This document shows positions 55,691 to 64,000 of a DNA stretch of 64,000 bases, one piece after another. Every line of letters begins with the position of its first letter. Position 1 is the stretch's first letter. Origin of the DNA: Daphnia pulex (lineage: Eukaryota; Arthropoda; Branchiopoda; Diplostraca; Daphniidae); assembly GCF_021134715.1 (NCBI RefSeq), contig NC_060028.1, positions 2,378,501-2,442,500 of the forward strand, given 5' to 3'. The translations under genes were made by a program, and so were the position numbers. Under the pieces are notes generated by a model that was not told where the DNA came from, did not search any database, and saw only the letters and a program-made list of their open reading frames with translations.

Positions 55691-56389
55691 ACAGGTAATT
55701 TATGTCAGGCTTGTCTTCAAATGTTTGGTCAGCGACGAAGGCTATACAAATATCTCTAGTAAAAACCGAGACAACGTCTTCCACGTTACAACTGACCACG
55801 GTATTCGACTTCATCAAAGTCACTTTTACCGAAATATGGTAAAACAAAACAATCATTATTATGAACAAAATGTAATAATTCAGCTTTTCCTTAGGATGCT
55901 GAAGAACCCCACAGAAGCCCTGCAGAAGAACTTGTCTCTTACAGAAAAAAGAGTACAATGAAGAATTATACTTGCTGCATCTATCCAGATATACAGAAGA
56001 ATCCCCCCCCCAAATTAAAAACTGAATTACGGTTTATTGCTAGATGAAAAATGAAAACCAAAGAAATGGATACTTCTCGATGTGATCTATTGATTTCTAT
56101 AAAATTTGAAGTAAAAATTTCAAAACAAAAACTTTTAACAGGGGTTTCTACTTTTTCGTTTTATCGGTTAGTTCAAGTACTGCACTGAGCGCAAAAACGC
56201 AAAAAGTAGAAACTAGTTTTTAAATTTTTTGTTTGGAATTTCATGAAAAATCCAATTAATCCGAAAAAATTTCATGAACGCGCCGAAAACGATTCTTACC
56301 GCGTTTGGCTGGGCTATTCAAGGAAACATTGGTTCAGCGGTGAACGAAGACCGTGGCATATAGATGATGATCGTTAACTGGGAATTGGA

Positions 56390-57700
56390 CTTCTTGGTTC
56401 AGTCGGTGCAGAATTACAAATAAGTATTGAGGGACTCCTTATTCGTAAAAGTTCTCCTTCGGTTTTCTGACCAATTCTTTGCAGGGTTAAGAATGCAAAT
56501 GATAGCAGACCATTTCCAGTTTCTATATTTTGTGGGAATGGCGGAAAACCACCTGATTTAAATTTGTTTCTCGAGCCATTAATTAAGGAACTTAAACACA
56601 TTGAAATTAACGGAATTTATATTAATAGGGAAACTGTATTGCTGAAATCATTCATATTCATTTGTGGTGTACCTGCTCGAACATTTGTTAAGAAACAGTT
56701 GGACACGCAAGTTTCGTGGCTGTGAAAGATGTTGTAGTTGGTACAACAAAAATGCGACGTTCTGTATTAAAATCATTAAATGCACGGGTCAGGACTGACG
56801 CAAGGGTGAATAACAAGATAAACGACATCACATGGAACTTACATCTCTTTTGCATCTAGATATAAACATTTTGAAGTGTTTTCCTCTTGATTATATGCAC
56901 TTATAGTCTGTTAAGGAGAATTTTAACGCCTTTCAACCATTATTTTAAAAGATGGATATTGCAAAAGTGATTAGAACAACAAGCTAACAGACGAGAAAAT
57001 TCTCAGAGTAAATTATTTGATTGGATCTCTTATTAAGTATTTTCCCGGTGAATTTAATCGCAAAGGCCGCTCATCACATAATTTAAGGCGCTGGAAGGCA
57101 ACTGAATTTAGGAATTATCTTGTTTATACGGGTTTGGTCATTTTGAAAGAAGTGTTACCTGAAGAAAGTATCAAAATTTCTTGAATATTTTTGTAGCTAT
57201 GAGTCTTTTACTGTCTCCTTCCCCACCTCTAATCCAATTTCTTTTGCTGTCCAATGTCTTAGGAAATAAACGACATAAATGCGTTTCCATTTGAAAACTA
57301 TCTTGGTCAGAAGAAAAATGACATTCAAGGAACAACAAAACCTTTAGCGTAATTTTGTCACAGGCAAGCCGAAAAGGATAATAATGAAACACTCCATTGC
57401 AACCCGCTGGTTATAAGGATCACGGAGTCATTGAAGAACGATTCTACTGCTGATTCTGTCATAATATTGCCCAGCAAAATATTCAAAAATAAAATCATCC
57501 AAAGCTGGCGGTGATTTAGCGGTTGCCTATGCTTTTAACTTTTTATATGATTTAAATAAAAACGAAGTTTTAGATAAAGTTAAAAGTTTTTTCAACACAC
57601 ACAGATTTTATTTGTCTATTTGTGGTGAATTAAAGCCTCAACGACAACTTATTCCCATCGACTTTGTAGAAAAATCTATTTAATGTATGACTCTTCCTTT
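56390..57700 (+). pseudogene. Cut-and-paste transposase relic (probably CACTA/EnSpm-like)
   Basis: Ordered motif fragments lie in different frames: AELQISIEGLLIRKSSPSVF, RPFPVSIFCGNGGKPPDLNL, FLEPLIKELKHIEINGI, LDINILKCFPLDYMHL, RRWKATEFRNYLVYTGLVIL and INAFPFENYLGQ. These correspond, in order, to the characteristic blocks of a large animal transposase family annotated as transposase-domain proteins. I place it in the CACTA/EnSpm group from memory and with caution. Many stops and frameshifts show that it is dead. It lies in the private part of copy C, downstream of the plus-strand acidic/basic module. Confidence 0.6.
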
Positions 57701-58188
57701 CGACGATGGGATGGTTGAACGATGGTTAGTAATGAATTCAAAGTTTTGGTATATGTATTAAGCCTGAGAAGGTATGTTCCAGCTATTTCTATACAGCTTC
57801 ATGCCACATACAGAGCAAGTCCTGATGCAAAAGATGTTTCCGCTCCTGTATTTGACTGAAAAAGTGCAATTATAATAAAAGTTTTTTAAAAATCTTTCAT
57901 AGTTGGAAATCAAAATTTTTTAATACTGCAGTTATCAACTCCCAACTCATTTTTTTATTTATGTGGTAAAAGAACAAAAAATAATCAGGAACGATTTAAT
58001 TTTTACACTAGTTCTCTAAGCAGAGGTTATAACTCTTATTTACGAAATTTGTACATACTCCTTCTGAATTTAAGTGAGATTTTCTTAGGATCGAACTCAT
58101 TCGTAACTTAAACTGATCGATTGAAATAGACAGAAACACGAAGTATTTTACTTAGCCAAACAAATTGTTTGTTATTTTTGGTCGAAAA

Positions 58189-58578
58189 ATGGCAAAGTAT
58201 TCAAAAGAGAACAAAAGGGTATGCGCAACAATTTTTCTTAACCACCTTATTGATATGGGTGTAGTGACCCTAGACGGTCACAGAGGGGAGAACTTCAACA
58301 CATACGTCGTCAGCTTAAATGCTGAGTCATGGGGGAATTTTACTGTGCATAACGCGCGGACGAAAGTAGAGCACGCCCTAGGGGTGGGAAACTTTTTTAA
58401 AAGTGACACAGGAGAACCGGGGTGTTACAAGTATTACTTACGGTATGTCCCCCATGGACAAACTATTGCTTTCGGATTCCATATGGCGACCACAAAACGA
58501 GAGGCACGGAATATAGCCTATTTCGAGTTTGCAAAGGAACTCTTCGCCGCTAAAGTAATTCCAGCAGCTCGTAGCTAA
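58189..58578 (+). CDS. Intact 129-codon gene, second copy
   Basis: It encodes the same protein as 23,056-23,445 with one change (Val for Ala in the RYAPHG segment). An in-frame ATG exists 24 bases upstream (58,165), but copy B lacks it, so the internal MAKYSKEN start is preferred. The upstream flank is shared with copies A and B, so any promoter probably lies in the 57,810-58,188 block. It remains open while neighbouring transposon genes have decayed. This points to very recent duplication, selection, or both. Confidence 0.6.
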   Translation: MAKYSKENKRVCATIFLNHLIDMGVVTLDGHRGENFNTYVVSLNAESWGNFTVHNARTKVEHALGVGNFFKSDTGEPGCYKYYLRYVPHGQTIAFGFHMATTKREARNIAYFEFAKELFAAKVIPAARS

Positions 58579-60175
58579 TTTTTTTCGCTGTATTTGACAC
58601 TAAGTTGACATAGTCTTCACCAGTGGATGGATAAAGATCCTATTCCTTGTCGTTCAAAAACGGATTTTTCGAGTTGTGGAGAATAGGTCTAGTGTTACCA
58701 AAAAAATATGAGCGATATACGAAAACCTTGCCCCATACTTATTCTAGAACTTTCAAGAAAATGAAAAATTTCTTTTATACACAAGTAGCCGAAAATAAGG
58801 CATCAACTATGTATAATCATTCAAATCCCCCCCCTAATGCTAGCCTTCCAACAATTTAAAATCAAAACATATAGATTAATTTGCCTGCAAAAGACACTTT
58901 CAAGGATAACTGTGTACGTATTGTTAAAACAGACGTTATTATTTTTATAATTACAAGTACATAGGTAGAAAATAAATAGTTTTTGAATCATGCATGGATT
59001 CAGCGTCAAAATTTGAGTAAAAAGCATTTTGTTATTATTGTTGGCGCGAGCCTGTATAGCATTATGTGTGACAGCGTGAAACAATCGTTCGGCGTGAATT
59101 ACAGGAACATGCGTATCGAATAGAATGTTTCTGAATTCATATTTGGATTTTCAAAAACCAAGCAATTTTGAAGAATTCTTTTAAATTTATTTAAATGAAA
59201 GTTTAAAAAACCTGGATTAAAAGTTTATTACCCTTCATTTATTTCACTTAGAAATTTTAATCTTCATACATTCTTTGTCGAAACATGAAAAAACGTACTG
59301 TTTAAACAGAGATAGTAGAATTTCTTTTTTGAAACGGGCATCTAGATAAAAGTTGCCTCTTAAAGGAAAAATGGGTACATTTTGCTATCCCGTGAAGTAG
59401 GGGGCCTACTTAAAAACTGAGCTTAATAGGCCCAACAAAGTGCTTCATTCTTAAACACAAGATTTACTTAATGAAAAATAACTTGTTATTCAGTGTGTTT
59501 GGGCTCTTCTGTTTCTTCGTACGAACAAAGGCGGAATTTTTACTGTGGGCATCGATTATCTCAATGTATATGAGACATACAAAAAGTCAAAAAGGCATTC
59601 TATATAAAGATCTTTGAGCTCTTTTTACTCGACCATTCGCAAAATTCAACTGGGAAGTGTTGAAGTTTGCAGACGTAATATACAGCATTGCCAGTTATCA
59701 TTTGTCTGTATTAAAAAAACAAGACGCTTTTCTGTAATGTTTCAAATAATTTGAATTTTGGAACACTGCCAAATTTAAATGTATTATCATCGCCGATTGG
59801 CCACCCACCGGTTTTCAACAAAATAAATTTTAGAAATTTGAATTTCAAACATAAGACGAAAAATTTTACTAGGCTTAATTAAAATGGGGTATTTCGATGC
59901 AAAAGGACTGTTCGGCCTTGTGTAAATCGCACCCGAGATTTTTATTTTTTCACCAATCCGAGGAAATCGAAATAATGGATTAAGAATATCTTTGAATACA
60001 AATTTTGGCACAGATAATTTCATCGAGAGCTGATAAAAGCTATAAATTAAAAATTTTCAGAAATCATTATTTAAAAAAAAAATAATTTAAAAATTTTCGG
60101 AATTTTAATTGAGTTTTTATAATTTCCCATAAGAAGGGGCTCCGGCAATTTTACTTAACGGCCCTTTTGAATGTC
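58579..60175. other. Right tail of copy C
   Basis: The counterpart of 23,446-25,075. The terminal word CTTTTGAATGTCTATA is shared with B, and beyond it the two loci differ completely, so this is the right boundary of the repeat. 60,176-60,331 holds nothing recognised. Confidence 0.5.
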
Positions 60176-60331
60176 TATATGCCGCAACAGCCTAGATGAT
60201 GTTGATTCAAAGGGACCATCGTATCGCCGTATCATGTCCATACAAATGTCGCTAGTAAAAAAGTAGTTTCCCGTCGAATTCCCTTATGGGAAACTTAACT
60301 ATTTATTGGCTTTTATTATTTATTTAATTAT

Positions 60332-60813
60332 TTATTGGCAGCCATCTATATCTCTACATACCCCTGCTATTACACAATTATCTATTAGTCTGCCGAGCAC
60401 AGATAAAGACCACTGGTTGATTCTCTCCATAAGAGAATTTACATGGGCAACTGTCGCCAGCATTCTTGCTACCCTTCCTCCGATTTTCCCGATTCTGTCT
60501 TGCTTGTCCTGCCCTCTAGTGTACGTTTTGTTCTTTACACTCTTCTTACTTCTATTCAATTGCAATGATTCAATTGATTTCTCTGCTTTTGCAAATGGCA
60601 AACGTCAAAATAAAATACAATATGACTTGTTAATAAAAAATTTTATGAAAAAATTACCTGAGACTTTTAAACGCCAGCAAAGAATTTTACCAAGACAGAA
60701 GGAAAACAATCTTCGTCTGCAACACCCTTGGTAGCCACGGTGCAGTACAGCAGTTTATCCGCTAGGGCCAGGACAAGCAAAACAAGGATAGCACATGCGA
60801 AACCAGTCTTCAT
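60332..60813 (-). CDS. Candidate small secreted protein, two exons
   Basis: Exon 1 (60,691-60,813) starts at an ATG and encodes MKTGFACAILVLLVLALA, a convincing signal peptide, then LLYCTVATKGVADEDCFPSV up to a GTAAAA donor. Exon 2 (60,332-60,580) follows a GCAGAG acceptor in phase. It encodes KSIESLQLNRSKKSVKNKTY, a Lys/Gly-rich part, then RVARMLATVAHVNSLMERIN and WSLSVLGRLIDNCVIAGVCR, ending DIDGCQ and TAA. The product would be about 123 residues with four Cys in the mature part. No family is recognised. The alternative is that exon 1 simply continues to a stop at 60,667, giving a 48-residue peptide. Confidence 0.45.
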
Positions 60814-61066
60814 TATCTATGCTGCCGAGGTTGCCAGAAAATAAAATGAAAGCCGTTCAGCAGTGAGTAGAGGCTTCGTAAATGAACCCAGCCAGCCAGC
60901 AGCTGTTTTTTGTGTTTATTCTTCTGTTGGTGTTGTGTATTAGTCGCTTTAGTGTTGGTGACAGTCTCCTAAAAACAATAATGTTACTGGCACTCTCTCT
61001 GTAATTGTGCGTGTTCCAATTTACCATAGAGCTTTATATCTATTTGGTGCCAGGTAATGTCCCAAT
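60814..61066. promoter_or_regulatory. Divergent intergenic region upstream of the DOCK-type gene
   Basis: About 250 bases between the start of the minus-strand candidate secreted peptide and the plus-strand DOCK start codon. It presumably contains both promoters or the DOCK 5' untranslated region. No clear TATA box was found. Confidence 0.3.
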
Positions 61067-63187
61067 ATGTGGAATTACGTGCCTGACAAAACCATCGGAG
61101 TGGGTAAGATAATATGTAGTCTAGCACTTTTTATTCATGCACGTTGTTCCTTACAATTGTTGTAACAAGTCATGGTGAGCGTGAGAAATGCTATATTTTA
61201 TCCTGTGAAAGGCCATTTCTCAACTGATTAGCTGAGCAAGATGTCAGTGTGATAACTTCATTCCACGAAGACTAGTTTGGCTACTGTGTGGCACTGCCCT
61301 TCATTTCTCTTTCCATTCTGACATCCATCAGAAACCTGAAACCCTGTCACAACATTGCCTCCTGGTTTCCAGTGCAACATCCTTTCTCCTGCGTTGGAGA
61401 AAATGAGGGCGGCAGCAAAAGTTGAAAGTTTGATTGGAAAGTTTCTGCCAGCCAGTGCTGTTGACCCCAAAGCATATTACACGCACGGAAGCTTGGAGGA
61501 CGCCACTGACGCACAATCTCCAAACTTTTCCCTCCCTTTCGATTTCCCCTAACGTTGTAATCCTCCAGCATTCTCTCTCCCCCCCCCTCGTGCTTTTATC
61601 CGCTTAATAATCCTGTGCTGTCGCTATGGTATACTTGACAGGGTGTTTTCGAAAGGTTTGAAATGGGTATAGGCGCAGGAAAGCGTTGAAGAGGTAACGT
61701 GTGTCTTATCATCAGCATTTGGCTCGCGATCCATTCCGCCCAACAACATTTCCATGTCTTCCTCAGCTCCCTTTTACAGCCCAGTCAAGCGAAAGAAACA
61801 AGAGTAAAATAAAGAATGGATGACAGCCAGTTTTCTTCTTCGTCTTACGCCGATCGGGCACGGATCAATATTCGCGCAATCGATTTCTGGCTCTTTTTTT
61901 TTCCGCCAGCGGGAATCAGATAAATGTCGCCCGTTAAATAATGGAAAGCAATAAGGAAGGAAGGTTTCCAAACTTGTTAGGTTTTAGTTGTAGTTTGGGG
62001 CGTTTGACGATGGCGGCCCGTCAATTGCTGGCTGCTGTATATCTAAAGACTGGCCCCAGCCGTTGGTCACGTCTCTCGTACTCGTGTAACGAGCCCTTCC
62101 ATTCATGAAGAAGAGGGGGAGAGAGAGGGAACTTCCTGTTGGGAGGGACAACGATAACAAAGGGAGTCGTTTCATCCCTCAAAGAACGAAAAGAAGAAGA
62201 AAATAAACTCTTGAACTTGTTTTTATGAATGAAAAATGTCCTGATTTTGTATTTTTCTCTATTTCTTGTTTTTCGACAGCTATTAGCCAATTAGAGGGAT
62301 CGTCTGTTCCTCACGGCCTGACCTTGCAGCTGGGCGACCTGGTGGAAATCACGCAGATATGCGAAGGTAAGAATCCCAAATTCTCTCGGATTTTTTCGCC
62401 GGCAGCCTTTGTGTGTGTGCGCCCACATGGTTTTCTAGTGTTTATAGAAAGGATGGAAGAATGAGCACCGTAAATACTACGGAAAAAAGATAAACTCTCC
62501 CTCCCCACCCCACCTCCTAAGTGCTTGTGGGAATGTCGGTCATGAAGACTTCTTCGACATGTGTTGTGTTGCTGCATCAGCCAGATAACAGCTGCGATAT
62601 CAAAAAAGAGATTTTCTCATATCTGAGAGAGTTCATTGATTTCTTGATAAGAGCATTTCCTGTTGAAAACTCGTCGTTTTAATCTTTCTTCTTCTTCCCT
62701 TCCATTTTTAGATTGGTACCTGGGCGTGAATCTGCGCACTCCCGGCCTGAAGGTATTAACGATATTTCACACACTTTAGCTTCATTATCGATTATTTTTT
62801 TTCCCCCATTTTAACCTTCGGTTTACGTGTTGTTGTTGTTTTTTCTACAGGGAATTTTCCCATGTTCGTACGTTCAAGTGCGACCTACATCCGACCAAGA
62901 AAGGTATGCAGCTGTTATAGAGTCCAAAGCAACGCCCACTGCTAATATGGCTTTTCCTTTCTCACTCACTAGTTTGATTACTAACTTTTAAATTTAATAT
63001 TTGAAAATCGATTTTTTTGGCTTCACTCGATTGATTTCGTTTTTTTTTTTTAATGTTTCTTCCCCCTTTTTCCTTTTGTAAATTGTTCCGCCGACGGCTC
63101 AGGTGTTGGCATTACGACGATCCAGTTGTCGAAGAAGCCACTAACGTGTTGCGAGAATGGGGCGTCATTTGGAACCGATCCTTCGTG
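61067..63187 (+). CDS. DOCK3/DOCK4-type guanine-nucleotide exchange factor (sponge-like), first five coding exons
   Basis: DOCK proteins activate Rac/Rap-type small GTPases through a C-terminal DHR2 domain, with ELMO as partner. Only the N-terminal SH3 part is in the window. Exons are 61,067-61,103 (MWNYVPDKTIGV), 62,280-62,366 (SSVPHGLTLQLGDLVEITQI), 62,712-62,752 (DWYLGVNLRTPGLK), 62,851-62,903 (GIFPCSYVQVRPTSDQE) and 63,103-63,187 (WHYDDPVVEEATNVLREWGV, IWNRSFV). All join in phase at GT-AG sites. The MWxP start and the GSVPHGL and GIFPxxY segments fit the DOCK3/4 subgroup better than DOCK1. The introns, especially the first (1.18 kb), are longer than elsewhere in the window. The gene continues beyond 64,000. 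Confidence 0.9.
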
Positions 63188-64000
63188 GTGAGTTGAATTC
63201 AGTTTCTTTTCTTACCGTTAGATGGCCATCGCTTCGCCTATTTTCACCGGAAAATACGAATTGTCAATAAAAAAAAAACTAAACCTGCTGAAATGTAGGA
63301 AAACACGCGCAAGATTTCAATACTTCCGCCGTTCTCACACAGTCGAGTGACGCAATGTGTAACATTCGGCGCACCTGTTTTAGTTGCGTTTAGAAAAGCA
63401 AATATTTTCTTTTTTAAATTTCACCAAAGTTAAGGTTGATATTTATTAAGGGCCATGTTCTTTTACAAAAAAAAAACAAAAAAATGTTGAAATGTCTCTG
63501 GATAGACGACGACGATGGCTGCCGGGTTGTGTAACCGTTCCAGACAAGAGAGAGAGAGAGAAGAAAGAGAGGGCGAAGTAGACAGAGCCGAAGGAGACAA
63601 AGTGAAGCCACCTGATGGCTTGAACCCGGACCGGATGAGACAAATGACTTGTGTCAACGGTGGCAGATATCGGAGCGAAAGCTTTAACGGCCCGGAGCAA
63701 AAATAAAATAAAAATACTCTTCTCTCTCTCTCTCTCTCGAGTTGTTCTGGAATGTTTTCAAGTGTGTCGCCCGATCCCCCATTTTCTTCTTCGAATCAAA
63801 AAGTTATATTTTTTAAACAAATCAGCCAGGGACATTTAAACACAGCGCCAGAAAGTTACACACACTCGGTCGAGGAAAAAAACAAAAGAATCGGAAACAT
63901 TTTTTGGTTTCTCTCTGAAACACATACGCGAGCACAGAGACTAGAAACAGTCGAAAATGTTAAACAAAAAAGCCGCCTGCTTTAGGGGAGAAAATGACAT
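63188..64000. other. Intron of the DOCK-type gene
   Basis: Begins with the GTGAGT donor of exon 5 and extends past the window edge. It contains a GA-rich microsatellite (63,548-63,572) and a CT-rich one (63,717-63,738), mirror images about 150 bases apart. No other feature was recognised. Confidence 0.7.

Larger units (their letters stand above)
40375..60175. mobile_element. Copy C of the complex repeat, enlarged by nested elements
   Basis: It starts with the CTACCGCTAGGTGATTTAGG block shared with 13,518 and ends at GAATGTCTATA like copy B. The module order differs from B: here M8, M6, then M7 (40.8-41.9 kb), whereas B has M8, M7, M6, M5. A DIRS-type element occupies about 42.0-47.0 kb. Backbone 48.3-51.7 kb is shared with A and B, 51.745-52.66 kb with A only. 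About 52.67-57.8 kb is private and holds decayed plus-strand gene fragments, and 57.81-60.175 kb is shared with B. Confidence 0.8.

Noticed and set aside
61258..62577. Multiple 60-90 codon frames in the first DOCK intron
   Set aside because: They are intronic, overlapping on both strands, with no splice-phase or motif support.

Overview
The window looks like nuclear DNA of an arthropod, most likely a branchiopod crustacean of the Daphnia type. The host genes have many short exons separated by GT-AG introns of about 60-90 bases. There is an astacin-type secreted protease with ShK and PAN-like tails, a DOCK3/4-type gene whose first introns are long, and a mixture of DIRS-type, ISL2EU-like and other transposon relics typical of such genomes. 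The species is an inference. No prokaryotic gene organisation, tRNA, rRNA or CRISPR array was seen.

Layout. About 44 kb of the 64 kb belongs to three direct copies of one complex repeat: copy A (1 to about 12,247, cut by the window edge), copy B (about 13,490-25,075) and copy C (about 40,375-60,175). The copies share a backbone, and each carries private material. A holds an 816-bp insertion with clean empty sites in B and C, plus a decayed ISL2EU-like transposon (DDE transposase convergent with a SWIM/YqaJ nuclease gene). C holds a nearly complete DIRS-type tyrosine-recombinase retrotransposon and a decayed cut-and-paste transposase. On the minus strand the backbone carries a series of small exon-like modules. 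Several share one plan: a Ser/Asp/Glu-rich acidic stretch, then a Lys/Arg-rich helix, then a Cys-x-Thr-Gly or similar ending exactly at a GT donor. Near the right end, B and C keep an intact, almost identical 129-codon gene of unknown function. It has a faint double-stranded-RNA-binding look at its C-terminus.

The host island between B and C (about 25.1-40.4 kb) starts with a 10-bp-period satellite (CTCTCCTGTG). Next come fumarylacetoacetase on the plus strand (tyrosine catabolism) and, tail to tail with it, mitochondrial ribosomal protein S18B on the minus strand. After these lie ShK/PAN exon remnants and a 14-exon minus-strand astacin-ShK-PAN-PAN secreted protease. Large foldback elements sit inside and downstream of the protease. 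A duplicate of the fumarylacetoacetase 5' flank lies at 37,980-38,735.

Right of copy C are a small two-exon candidate secreted peptide (minus) and the first five coding exons of a DOCK3/4-type (sponge-like) Rho-family exchange factor running off the window on the plus strand.

Several conserved host exons do not join in phase by a single base, often beside homopolymers, which suggests sequence errors. Fumarylacetoacetase in addition lacks about 28 bases of a conserved active-site-adjacent segment. All splice sites were read by eye, and all family assignments come from motif recognition without database searches.
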